Shown here piece after piece: positions 26,011 through 32,929 of a stretch of DNA of 32,929 nt (positions are counted from its first letter, which is position 1; every line of letters begins with the position of its first letter). Location: contig CAMOIZ010000002.1 of the NCBI GenBank assembly GCA_946616385.1, positions 1-32,929 of the forward strand, given 5' to 3'. This DNA comes from an uncultured Bacteroidales bacterium. GTDB lineage: Bacteria > Bacteroidota > Bacteroidia > Bacteroidales > UBA932. The notes beneath the pieces are model-generated. The model was given only the letters and a program-made list of their open reading frames with translations, had not been told where the DNA came from and ran no database searches. The position numbers and the translations under genes are program-made.

Positions 26011-26451
26011 ATGAACAGAGAAGAAATTCAAAAAATCATTCCCCACAGAGCTCCAATGCTCCTCGTGGACGAAACCAACCTTTTCGAAGACGGACACGTA
26101 GAATCCAAATTCACCATTCCTCAAGACGCATGGTTCGTGCAGGGGCACTTCCCGGGATATCCCGTCGTGCCAGGAGTCATCATGTGCGAAATCATGGCGC
26201 AGGGCAGCGTACTGCTGATACCCAGAGAGTATCTTGAGGTCAATACTGCCATGTATGCCGGCCTGGACGGCATTAAATTCAAGAATTCCGCATTTCCCGG
26301 CGATACCGTGGAAGTAACTTCCAAACTCGTGGATCTCCGTCCTCCGCTCGTGGTAGTGGATTCCATGGCCAAGGTCAATGGGAAACTCTGCACCAAAGGA
26401 ACTCTCAAGTTCTTTCTTGTGCCAAAGGAAAACCTAAAGGGAATTGAATAG
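26011..26451 (+). CDS. fabZ: 3-hydroxyacyl-ACP dehydratase
   Basis: Dehydrates 3-hydroxyacyl-ACP to trans-2-enoyl-ACP in fatty acid elongation; cytoplasmic. The 146-residue hot-dog protein has the usual single-domain length and is not fused to LpxC as in some Bacteroidota. It contains IIPHRAPMLLVDE at 9-21, and GHFPGYPVVPGVIMCEIMAQ, in which H46 and E60 are the catalytic pair. The next gene starts on the base after its stop codon, so the two are one translational unit devoted to acyl-ACP chemistry. Confidence 0.94.
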   Translation: MNREEIQKIIPHRAPMLLVDETNLFEDGHVESKFTIPQDAWFVQGHFPGYPVVPGVIMCEIMAQGSVLLIPREYLEVNTAMYAGLDGIKFKNSAFPGDTVEVTSKLVDLRPPLVVVDSMAKVNGKLCTKGTLKFFLVPKENLKGIE

Positions 26452-27186
26452 ATGGACGCCCCTATCGTAGAACAGAACCTTGTCATCAACAGTTACGAAT
26501 CCGACCTTAACGCAAACATCAAGGCCGTCAGCCTGCAGAATCTGCTGCAAGAAGTTGCATACAGGGGTTCGGAGTTCTGCCATTGCGGACCTTCGGAAAT
26601 GAACCGCCGAGGCATCTTCTGGGCGCTGAACCGCATTCATTTCCATATATACGATTATCCGAGATGGGAAGATCATGTCGTGCTTCAGACATGGTCCCGC
26701 GGACAGGTCGGGCCCTTGTGGCACAGGAATTTCAGGATGCTCCGACCGGACCGGAAAGGAGAACCTATGGTGCTGGGCACATCTGCATGGACAGTCGTAG
26801 ACCTGAATGAACGGAGTATTTTCCGCGGAGACCTTGGGTTCGACAGCGCATTCCACCATTCCGAGGACACACTCCCCTTCTGCTCGAAAATAATCGTGCC
26901 GAAAGGCCTGGAAGCCATCCCCTCCGGCTCGCACCAGGTCCAATGGTCAGATCTGGACACCAACGGGCATGCGAACAACTGCGCCTACACCCAGTGGGTA
27001 CTGGACCTGCTTCCCTTCGATTACATGAAAACGCATCGTGTGAGAGACGTTCAGGTCAATTACCACCACGAGGTGCATTATGGCGAGAACGTGGATTTCT
27101 TTATAAGCCGCACAGACAACACGTGGTACATCACCGGCAAGGCCGGCGATCTTCTGTGTTTCGTCGAGAAGCTGGAATTCGATTAA
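26452..27186 (+). CDS. Acyl-ACP thioesterase (FatA/TE14 type)
   Basis: Hydrolyses acyl-ACP to free fatty acid, ending elongation. The 244-residue product is a double hot-dog protein. The N-terminal half has NRIHFHIYDYPRWEDHVVLQTWSRG and a WTVVDLNERSIFRGD segment, and the C-terminal half has QVQWSDLDTNGHANNCAYTQWVLD. D169, N171 and H173 in the latter are the expected catalytic Asp-Asn-His set. The gene directly abuts fabZ (TAG then ATG), which links chain building to release. Its stop codon interlocks with that of convergent glpC in TTAA. Chain-length preference cannot be judged. Confidence 0.91.
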   Translation: MDAPIVEQNLVINSYESDLNANIKAVSLQNLLQEVAYRGSEFCHCGPSEMNRRGIFWALNRIHFHIYDYPRWEDHVVLQTWSRGQVGPLWHRNFRMLRPDRKGEPMVLGTSAWTVVDLNERSIFRGDLGFDSAFHHSEDTLPFCSKIIVPKGLEAIPSGSHQVQWSDLDTNGHANNCAYTQWVLDLLPFDYMKTHRVRDVQVNYHHEVHYGENVDFFISRTDNTWYITGKAGDLLCFVEKLEFD

Positions 27187-28382
27187 TACTCGAGCGCTTC
27201 AGCCAAGATTTCAACAGGATTGAGCACGGTTTTTCCCGTGCTCATTTCTATTTGCCACTTGCAGGTTTCGCAGTCCGTGGCCACCACATCGGCTCCGGAG
27301 GACTCGATGTCGGAGAAAAGCTTGCCGCCTATTTCCTGAGACCACTCATAGTTCTCTTTCTTGAAACCGAAAGTGCCAGCGATTCCACAGCAGTTCTGAT
27401 CGAGAACGGTCAGTTCCAAGCCGGGTATCATTTGAAGCATTGCGATGGAATAAACCTGCCAACCCATTTTCTGCATGTGGCAGGCCGTATGATAAACCAC
27501 CTTCATTCTGAAGTCTTTACGGAACTTCAGCTTCACTTCTCCTTCAGATATCTTTTCGTAGAGCCATTTTGTCGCCAGCATGAGTGAATCACGGACATCC
27601 TCATTCCTCAGTCCGAGCACGTCGGCATATTCGTCGCGCATGGTAAAAGTGCAAGTTGACGAGGTGGTCAGCACTTGTTCCCCGGCAGCGACTGCCTTTC
27701 GCATCGAAGCGAGATTCACTTCACCCTGACTGCGGGCCTTGTCGGCAAAACCGTTGCTCATGAGTGCCACGCCGCAACATTTTTCCTTCTCGAGCTTATG
27801 CACGCCGTAGCCCGCCGCATTCATCAGTTTCACAAAGGCCTTGCCGAGTTCAGGATAATTGTAATTGACGTAGCAGCCATGGAAATAAGACACATACTTG
27901 TCGAAGCCGCTTTGGTCTTGTTTACGGAACCAGGAGCTGAATTTCCTTGAACTGTAGGCAGGGAAAGTGCGGTTTTTGTGAACACCGAGCACCCCGTGCA
28001 TTACGGCCTTCACCGGTTTCATTTTAAGAACCCCGTTCACTACCGGCGCAATAGGAGAAGCCACGCTTCCCACGAGGTCGGTGGAGGCAAGTGCCCAGTC
28101 GCGCAGGCCGTTGCGACCGCGAATATGGGCCTGGGAGCCATATTTGATGCGTGCAGACTGTATCATGTCGCCGATGTGAACATCCGAAGGACACGCAACC
28201 TCGCATCGCTTGCAATTCAGGCAGTATTTCAGGGCATAGTCGAAGAATGCCGGATCCTTAAGACGGTAGCGTTCCCCGTCCGGGCCGGCCTTCTTGGGGC
28301 CGGGATACGCAGGATTCACCTCCATCATGGGGCACACCAACGTGCAAAGGTTGCACTTCAGGCATTGTTCAAGATTATTCAT
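27183..28382 (-). CDS. glpC: Anaerobic glycerol-3-phosphate dehydrogenase, iron-sulfur subunit C
   Basis: Passes electrons from the GlpAB catalytic part to the membrane quinone pool during anaerobic oxidation of glycerol 3-phosphate. The 399-residue length matches E. coli GlpC. Two 4Fe-4S sites are formed by C7, C10, C13, C17 and C54, C57, C60, C64. Two CCG-type cysteine-rich domains follow (EKCCGVAL and DQNCCGIAGTFGF), of the heterodisulfide-reductase kind. The ATG overlaps the glpB stop by 4 bp. It is the last gene of the rfbB-glpABC unit. Confidence 0.93.
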   Translation of the reverse strand: MNNLEQCLKCNLCTLVCPMMEVNPAYPGPKKAGPDGERYRLKDPAFFDYALKYCLNCKRCEVACPSDVHIGDMIQSARIKYGSQAHIRGRNGLRDWALASTDLVGSVASPIAPVVNGVLKMKPVKAVMHGVLGVHKNRTFPAYSSRKFSSWFRKQDQSGFDKYVSYFHGCYVNYNYPELGKAFVKLMNAAGYGVHKLEKEKCCGVALMSNGFADKARSQGEVNLASMRKAVAAGEQVLTTSSTCTFTMRDEYADVLGLRNEDVRDSLMLATKWLYEKISEGEVKLKFRKDFRMKVVYHTACHMQKMGWQVYSIAMLQMIPGLELTVLDQNCCGIAGTFGFKKENYEWSQEIGGKLFSDIESSGADVVATDCETCKWQIEMSTGKTVLNPVEILAEALEY

Positions 28383-28930
28383 AGTTTACCAAGATCAGAT
28401 TGAGGATATCCTTCCGCCACAATCTCTCCTACAGCAAGCAGGTTGCCCACAACGGCTCCGCCTGCAAGCACAAAACCGTCCGGAGAAGTCTTTACTCCGT
28501 ATTTCATGAACGGCTGCGGCTTATTGAAATCGGGATCGTACCATTTGCTGCGGTCCGGATCATATTCAACATCAGCTCCGAACACCGGCTCCCATATATG
28601 CTCTTTGTCGGACAGCAAGCCTCGGGAGAAGAATTTGCCCGTTGCCAGTACAAACCGGTCGGCCTGCAGCGCATCATCGCCCAGATTCCGGGTATGCACT
28701 GATTTCACCCGCCCGTCTTCGATCAAGGCGCCTACGGCACGATCGCCACGAAGGACGGTCACGCCTCTGCGCTGGAGTTCCGCCAGCCGGGCATAAGGCG
28801 TAGCGGATCCGCTCACGGAAAGAGAAAGACCTTCCGACACGATGGCCACCTTCAGGCCGGAATCGCAAAGTTGTGCAGCGGCCGAACATCCTGCCCAGCC
28901 GCCTCCTATTATCACGACATCAAATTTCAT
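28379..28930 (-). CDS. glpB: Anaerobic glycerol-3-phosphate dehydrogenase subunit B, strongly shortened
   Basis: The product is 183 residues, whereas E. coli GlpB is about 420. The N-terminus MKFDVVIIGGGWAGCSAAAQL is the FAD-binding start of GlpB. From about residue 48 it continues with sequence like the last third of the family: LQRRGVTVLRGDRA, GRVKSVHTRN, FVLATGKFFSRGLL, EPVFGADV, KWYDPDFNKPQPFMKYGV and NLLAVGEIV. The middle of the full-length protein (roughly 240 residues) is absent, and the C-terminus stops before the glycine-rich GCGGG-type segment. The frame is clean and both overlaps with glpA and glpC are intact, so it looks like a functional short form and not a decaying gene. An in-frame ATG at 28936 is an alternative start. 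Confidence 0.82.
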   Translation of the reverse strand: MKFDVVIIGGGWAGCSAAAQLCDSGLKVAIVSEGLSLSVSGSATPYARLAELQRRGVTVLRGDRAVGALIEDGRVKSVHTRNLGDDALQADRFVLATGKFFSRGLLSDKEHIWEPVFGADVEYDPDRSKWYDPDFNKPQPFMKYGVKTSPDGFVLAGGAVVGNLLAVGEIVAEGYPQSDLGKL

Positions 28931-30458
28931 TGCCATCGACTTTATGCATATATTCGGCTTCGCGCAAGGTGTCTCCCCAAAGCACAGGAGTCATGCCTTT
29001 CCAACGTTCCTGCCTGTATTCATATACAAGTTCATCTGCGGATGCCTCCACATACTCCGCGAGCACGCGAGCCACTTTACGGATGCAGAAAGAGCCCTGG
29101 CAGGTGCCCATTCCGATACGGGTATGCCTGCGCAGATCGGAGATATTCCTGACACCGAAGTTCTTCACGGCATATTCGATCTCGGCCCTCGTAACATTCT
29201 CACACTCACAGAGAATCTCTCCGCCTTTCTCAAAATCCATCTTGCCGATCTCGGTGCCATGCCTTCCTATGGCCGCCCTTTTGTTGAACGGGTCCTTGAA
29301 TCCGGGTTTCCTGCCTTCGGAGCCCGGCAGAGGCCGATTTGCCGTCTCGCAGACAGCAGTTGAACCGAGTTTGCGGCAGATCAGGTCCGTCGCCATCTCC
29401 GCCATCAGACGGGCAGTGGTAAGTTTTCCTCCCGTAATTGTGATGAGTCCGGGCACACCGTCGCGCTCCTCGTGGTCGAGCAGCACTATGCCGCGGCTCA
29501 CGTTGCGCCCGTCTCCGGCAGGATCGGCCACAACCAGAGGACGCACTCCGGCATAGGCGCGTATTATGCGCGTACGGGCAAGAGAAGGCACCAGCTTCTC
29601 TCCTTCCCGCATCAGCAGATCCACCTCGGCGGGAGTGGCGTGCATGTCGTCGCATGCGTCCATGGGGACTTTGTCGGAAGTGGTACCAAGTACGCTCACC
29701 ACATCCCCGGGCACAAGTATATCGGCATTGGCAGGTTTTCGGCAGCGGTTGATCACCATGTTCGCAACCCTGTGTCCATATATCACAAGGGCCCCCTTGC
29801 TGGGCATCATGCCAATCCTGACTCCGGCAGCGGCTGCAATATCCGCAGTCCATATTCCTGCTGCCAAAACCACCTCTTTGGCACGCAGTACATCGCCTTT
29901 CGAGGTCTTCACACCAACCACGCGCCCATCTTCCTTTACCAGAGAAGCCACCGCGGTGAATTTAAGGATCTCCGCGCCATGCCTCTGGGCGTCGAGAATA
30001 TGGGCGTCTACCAGACGGAAAGGATCCACCGCAGCATCGGGCACTTTTACGGCACCGATAATCGCCGGATTGATTGCCGGCTCCATCCTAAGTGCCTCGG
30101 CAGGATCTATGGCCTGAGCGTCGATTCCGGCTTCCCTGCATTTGGCAATGAAATTTGCCTGATAATCCAGGCCATCTTCCGGAAGAGAAATGAAAAGACC
30201 ATCCGTCGGTTCCACGCAGTTGGAAGCTATGCGGCGCAGGATGCGGTTCTCGCGTATGCATTCTTCGGCTCCTTCCCTGTCGGTCACTGCGTAGCGTGCG
30301 CCGCTGTGAAGCAGGCCGTGATTGCGTCCCGATGCTCCGTCGCAGATATCCCCGCGCTCTATCAGAAGCGACGAGAGACCGCGCAACGCACAGTCTCTCA
30401 ACGTGGCGGCGCCAGTGATGCCACCGCCTATTATGATAACATCATATTCTTTCTGCAT
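28920..30458 (-). CDS. glpA: Anaerobic glycerol-3-phosphate dehydrogenase, catalytic subunit A
   Basis: Oxidises sn-glycerol 3-phosphate to dihydroxyacetone phosphate with FAD. The 512-residue product begins with the dinucleotide-binding GGGITG at 11-16, followed by ERGDICDGASGRNHGLLHSGARYA, a DAO-type FAD site. The C-terminal BFD-like domain has C417, C419, C453 and C458 (CEC and CQGSFC), a probable [2Fe-2S] site as in E. coli GlpA. The stop overlaps the glpB start by 11 bp. Upstream, the ATG follows the rfbB stop by only 4 nt, so no separate promoter fits and glpABC is apparently driven from the rfbB promoter. Its substrate could come from glycerophosphodiesters via an enzyme like the GDPD in this window, though the genes are far apart. 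Confidence 0.95.
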   Translation of the reverse strand: MQKEYDVIIIGGGITGAATLRDCALRGLSSLLIERGDICDGASGRNHGLLHSGARYAVTDREGAEECIRENRILRRIASNCVEPTDGLFISLPEDGLDYQANFIAKCREAGIDAQAIDPAEALRMEPAINPAIIGAVKVPDAAVDPFRLVDAHILDAQRHGAEILKFTAVASLVKEDGRVVGVKTSKGDVLRAKEVVLAAGIWTADIAAAAGVRIGMMPSKGALVIYGHRVANMVINRCRKPANADILVPGDVVSVLGTTSDKVPMDACDDMHATPAEVDLLMREGEKLVPSLARTRIIRAYAGVRPLVVADPAGDGRNVSRGIVLLDHEERDGVPGLITITGGKLTTARLMAEMATDLICRKLGSTAVCETANRPLPGSEGRKPGFKDPFNKRAAIGRHGTEIGKMDFEKGGEILCECENVTRAEIEYAVKNFGVRNISDLRRHTRIGMGTCQGSFCIRKVARVLAEYVEASADELVYEYRQERWKGMTPVLWGDTLREAEYMHKVDGNEI

Positions 30459-30462
30459 TCAG

Positions 30463-31602
30463 TTATCTCCCCTTGTACATGTCGTCGTAATACTTCTGGT
30501 AGTCACCGGAAGTTACGTTGTCCATCCACTCCTGATTGTCGAGATACCAACGGACGGTCTTCTCGATGCCTTCCTCGAACTGGAGACTGGGCTCCCATCC
30601 AAGTTCGCGCTGGAGTTTTGAGGAATCGATCGCATATCGGAGATCATGCCCGGCGCGGTCGGTTACGTATGTGATCAGATCCATATCGGCGCCTTCCGGA
30701 CGTCCGAGCAAGCGGTCCACAGTGGCAATCAGCACCTTTATGATGTCTATGTTTTTCCACTCGTTGAAACCGCCGATATTGTAGGTATCCCCCACCTTGC
30801 CCTCATTGAAGATCAGGTCGATCGCGCGGGCATGGTCTTCAACATACAGCCAGTCGCGCACATTCTCGCCCTTTCCGTAGACCGGAAGGGGTTTGCGGTG
30901 ACGTATATTGTTGATGAACAGAGGAATAAGCTTCTCGGGGAACTGATAAGGGCCGTAATTATTAGAGCAGTTCGTAACGATTGTAGGCATTCCGTAGGTG
31001 TCGTGGAATGCGCGTACGAAATGGTCGGAAGAAGCCTTGGCGGCACTGTACGGGCTGTGCGGCTGATACTTGAGGTCTTCCGTAAAGAACTTCTCGCCAT
31101 AGGCAAGATGGTGTTTTCCGGAGGAAGCCTTGGTCGTGAACGGAGGTTCGAGTCCTTCGGGATGAGTCATTTCGAGAGCTCCGTAAACCTCATCCGTGGA
31201 GATGTGATAGAAACGTTTTCCCTCGTACTTTTCCGGCAGGCTTTCCCAATAGAGTTTCGCCGCCTGAAGCATGCTGAGGGTACCCATCACGTTCGTACGG
31301 GCGAAAGTGAACGGGTCCTTTATGCTGCGGTCCACATGGCTCTCGGCTGCGAGATGGATCACTCCGTCAACCTTTTCTTCCTGCATCAGGGCGTAAATAG
31401 TATCGAAGTCGCAGATGTCCGCCTTTACGAAGCGATAATTGGGAGCGTTCTCGATATCCTTGAGATTTGCCAGATTCCCGGCATAAGTCAGTTTGTCGAC
31501 ATTGATAATCCTGCAGTCAGGATATTTGTTCACGAAAAGACGCACGACATGGCTTCCGATGAAACCTGCGCCGCCAGTGATGATTACTGCCTTGTGATTC
31601 AT
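30463..31602 (-). CDS. rfbB: dTDP-glucose 4,6-dehydratase
   Basis: Converts dTDP-glucose to dTDP-4-keto-6-deoxyglucose, an intermediate for dTDP-rhamnose and other deoxysugars of surface polysaccharides; cytoplasmic. The 379-residue extended short-chain dehydrogenase has GGAGFIGSH at 10-18, HLAAESHVDRSI, the catalytic STDEVYG and YSAAKASSDH (YxxxK), then NNYGPYQFPEKLIP and the dehydratase-specific VRDWLYVEDHARAI. I start at ATG 31602 because the in-frame ATG at 31626 lies within the promoter box. No other rhamnose-pathway gene (rfbA, rfbC or rfbD) adjoins; glpA follows after 4 nt instead. Confidence 0.95.
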   Translation of the reverse strand: MNHKAVIITGGAGFIGSHVVRLFVNKYPDCRIINVDKLTYAGNLANLKDIENAPNYRFVKADICDFDTIYALMQEEKVDGVIHLAAESHVDRSIKDPFTFARTNVMGTLSMLQAAKLYWESLPEKYEGKRFYHISTDEVYGALEMTHPEGLEPPFTTKASSGKHHLAYGEKFFTEDLKYQPHSPYSAAKASSDHFVRAFHDTYGMPTIVTNCSNNYGPYQFPEKLIPLFINNIRHRKPLPVYGKGENVRDWLYVEDHARAIDLIFNEGKVGDTYNIGGFNEWKNIDIIKVLIATVDRLLGRPEGADMDLITYVTDRAGHDLRYAIDSSKLQRELGWEPSLQFEEGIEKTVRWYLDNQEWMDNVTSGDYQKYYDDMYKGR

Positions 31603-31623
31603 TCCAAATTGGTTAAGTTTCCA

Positions 31624-31631
31624 CAAATATA
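31624..31631 (-). promoter_or_regulatory. -7 promoter box for rfbB-glpABC
   Basis: TATATTTG on the minus strand is an exact TAnnTTTG match 21 nt before the rfbB ATG. It is the only good box found for the four-gene unit. Confidence 0.68.
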
Positions 31632-31657
31632 ACTAATAATTCCCGACGTTCAAAAAA

Positions 31658-32626
31658 TCATTCTTTACTCAGGCCGCTCACCTTCCTTGTCTGATACAGT
31701 TCATATGAGTTCACGAGATTGTGCCAGATCGCATACAGTCCGCCGGCTACCGACGTAACGGGCGTCATATAATTGAATCCGAGCCAGATGATGAAACCGG
31801 TGTTCTTCTGGCCAAGGGCCTGCCCGGCGGTGATCGATTCGGATCGCCCGTAACGCCGCGCAACGCGCCTGCCCAGCCAGAACTGGAAAATACAGCATAT
31901 CAAGGAGACAAGGGCAATCCCCAGCACAACGACAAGCCCTATATGACTGCCCACAAGGGCCCCTGTAGCAAGCGATATGGCAAAGGTGAGCCCGAAAGCC
32001 CAGACATAGAATGCCCATCCTGCGTAACGGGCCAGCCAACGCTGGAGGCCGGGGAAGAAATACCGGATGAACCATGCAAGGAGACAGGGAAGCACGAGTA
32101 TGGAGAACACTCTCCTTATTATTGCGAAGAAATATGAAAAAAAGCCGACCTCGACAGTAGGATGCACCAAAGGAATCATCAGCGGTATCAGAAGGGATGC
32201 CAGCAGGTCTGCAAGCACTGTATATGTCATTATTCCGGGCAGGCTTCCACCTATTTTGGATGTAATGACTCCGGCAGCTGCAGCAGTCGGACAGATGAAG
32301 CATAGCATTGCGCACTCGGTGAGAATCCGCCCTCCCCCGTCCGGAAGGCCGGTCGCAATGAAAGCGAAGGCCGCAAACAACACGGCCTGCACCGCTATCA
32401 GCTCAAAATGCCATTTGTGAAAATGAAGGTCCGACGGCGCGACGACATTCAACTGCAGAAAGAGCATCACACTGATCAGGACGGGCTGCACCTTGCGGGC
32501 AATGTTCATATAGCCGGTTTCGCTGAAAGACGGCACGTAATGAAGTATAAGGTAAATAGCCGCTCCGGTCGTCATTGCGATAGGCAGCATCCAGTCTTTG
32601 AGGAATCTTATCTCTTTCTCCAGCAT
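31658..32626 (-). CDS. Bile acid:sodium symporter (BASS) family transporter
   Basis: A 322-residue inner-membrane protein with about nine or ten hydrophobic helices and a short cytoplasmic tail. Family marks are the LCFICPTAAAAGVITSKIGGS segment after the first helices and GQALGQKNTGFIIWLGFNYMTPV in the second half, corresponding to the crossed-helix sodium and substrate region of BASS proteins. Members carry bile acids, pantoate, keto-acids or other organic anions with sodium; the substrate here cannot be told. I choose ATG 32626 over an in-frame start at 32677 because the latter lies upstream of the -7 box. It diverges from the outer-membrane protein gene at the right edge. Confidence 0.85.
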   Translation of the reverse strand: MLEKEIRFLKDWMLPIAMTTGAAIYLILHYVPSFSETGYMNIARKVQPVLISVMLFLQLNVVAPSDLHFHKWHFELIAVQAVLFAAFAFIATGLPDGGGRILTECAMLCFICPTAAAAGVITSKIGGSLPGIMTYTVLADLLASLLIPLMIPLVHPTVEVGFFSYFFAIIRRVFSILVLPCLLAWFIRYFFPGLQRWLARYAGWAFYVWAFGLTFAISLATGALVGSHIGLVVVLGIALVSLICCIFQFWLGRRVARRYGRSESITAGQALGQKNTGFIIWLGFNYMTPVTSVAGGLYAIWHNLVNSYELYQTRKVSGLSKE

Positions 32627-32634
32627 TATGGGCG

Positions 32635-32642
32635 CAAATTTA
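32635..32642 (-). promoter_or_regulatory. -7 promoter box close to the start codon of the BASS transporter gene
   Basis: TAAATTTG on the minus strand, an exact TAnnTTTG match, ends 8 nt before the ATG at 32626. The predicted leader is only a few bases. Confidence 0.6.
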
Positions 32643-32670
32643 CAAAAACTGCCATTATTCTGGATTAATA

Positions 32671-32701
32671 TTTGCATAATAAAAAAATATATTTACCTTT
32701 G
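32671..32701 (+). promoter_or_regulatory. Full promoter for the gene at the right edge
   Basis: TTTG (32671-32674) and TACCTTTG (32694-32701), 19 nt apart, match both elements of the Bacteroidota promoter. The -7 box is identical to that of the tRNA promoter, which suggests strong expression. Confidence 0.78.
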
Positions 32702-32702
32702 C

Positions 32703-32726
32703 AGTGTAATAGTAGACTAATACACT
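32703..32726 (+). repeat. Imperfect palindrome between promoter and start codon
   Basis: AGTGTAATAG (32703-32712) and CTAATACACT (32717-32726) are inverted copies with one mismatch, separated by TAGA. The right arm ends exactly at the ATG. Transcription would begin within the left arm, so a DNA-binding site is likelier than a stable RNA hairpin. Confidence 0.5.
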
Positions 32727-32929
32727 ATGTTTTTTAAGAATTCCCCCATCAAATGGTTGTCGGTGGCACTTGCTCTGGCACTCCCCTGCTTTACGGCGAA
32801 TGCCCAGAACATAATCACCGGAAAAGTGATCGACAATACGAGCCTCGCACCCGAACCGGGAGCCGTGATCCAACTTTTCGAAGGCAGCGACACCAACGAT
32901 AACATGAAAGGCTATGCCATCAGCGATTC
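32727..32929 (+). CDS. Secreted protein with carboxypeptidase-regulatory-like N-terminal domain, probable TonB-dependent receptor (partial)
   Basis: Only the first 67 codons are visible. Residues 1-23 are a signal peptide (SVALALALPCFTANAQ). The stretch NIITGKVIDNTSLAPEPGAVIQLFEGSDTNDNMKGYAISDS that follows is the beta-sandwich domain (CarboxypepD_reg-like) placed before the plug of many Bacteroidota TonB-dependent receptors. A receptor or an outer-membrane beta-barrel protein of the same kind is the likeliest identity, but other exported proteins also start this way. The strong promoter fits an abundant outer-membrane protein. Confidence 0.65.
   Translation, partial: MFFKNSPIKWLSVALALALPCFTANAQNIITGKVIDNTSLAPEPGAVIQLFEGSDTNDNMKGYAISD

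Noticed and set aside
29472..30674. 400-codon open frame on the plus strand opposite glpA
   Set aside because: It spans the glpA gene and the glpA/rfbB junction and has no recognisable motif, signal peptide or promoter; a shadow of the coding strand.
30646..31632. 328-codon open frame on the plus strand opposite rfbB
   Set aside because: Antisense to an intact, motif-rich dehydratase; not plausible as a gene.
31645..31660. Terminator at the T-run after the BASS transporter stop codon
   Set aside because: Six T residues follow the stop on the minus strand, but no convincing stem precedes them.
1..32929. CRISPR array, insertion sequence, prophage, toxin-antitoxin or other defence island
   Set aside because: No direct-repeat array, transposase, integrase or recognised defence family was seen; all sizeable frames are accounted for by chromosomal housekeeping or envelope genes.

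Overview
The window reads as ordinary, gene-dense chromosome of a member of the phylum Bacteroidota, most likely order Bacteroidales. The evidence is the recurring Bacteroidota -7 promoter box TAnnTTTG upstream of nearly every transcription unit, the absence of clear Shine-Dalgarno sequences, a moderately high GC content, and protein families typical of gut Bacteroidales: a GH106-type rhamnosidase, a golvesin-domain amidase, an acyl-ACP thioesterase, a BASS transporter and a TonB-receptor-type N-terminus. No insertion sequence, prophage, integrase, CRISPR array or plasmid function was seen, and no gene-free stretch exceeds about 300 bases.

Layout, left to right. (1) A partial glucose-6-phosphate isomerase gene (minus) diverges from a glycerophosphodiesterase lipoprotein gene. 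(2) An alpha-2-macroglobulin/penicillin-binding-protein-1C pair, overlapping by ATGA, is followed by a GH106-like glycosidase with its own near-leaderless promoter. (3) A degenerate M28-peptidase-like secreted protein (minus) diverges from a protein with ten exact 34-residue TPR units and an overlapping metallo-beta-lactamase-fold hydrolase gene. (4) An MsbA-like ABC exporter, a VanZ-like membrane protein, a large secreted amidase with a golvesin-like insert, and aspartate ammonia-lyase form one compact operon that ends in a good intrinsic terminator. (5) Mannose-1-phosphate guanylyltransferase (minus), two tandem tRNA-Lys genes with a shared terminator, and NAD synthase (minus) follow. (6) fabZ and an acyl-ACP thioesterase form a tight pair that diverges from NAD synthase and converges on the next operon. 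(7) On the minus strand, rfbB is coupled to glpA, a strongly shortened glpB, and glpC. (8) A BASS-family transporter (minus) diverges from the start of a secreted or outer-membrane protein gene that runs off the right edge.

The functional themes are envelope building and peptidoglycan handling (A2M/PBP1C, MsbA-like exporter, VanZ, amidase, GDP-mannose and dTDP-sugar synthesis), lipid and glycerol-phosphate metabolism (GDPD, FabZ/thioesterase, GlpABC), and central metabolism (Pgi, AspA, NadE).

I did not find a convincing new defence or mobile system. The points most worth checking are the M28-like protein that lacks most metal and catalytic residues, the roughly half-length GlpB, the amidase whose catalytic residues are split around a golvesin-like domain, the promoters set 5 to 9 nt from the start codon, two DNA palindromes between -7 box and start codon, back-to-back -7 boxes between divergent genes, and two convergent gene pairs whose stop codons interlock in the same TTAA.
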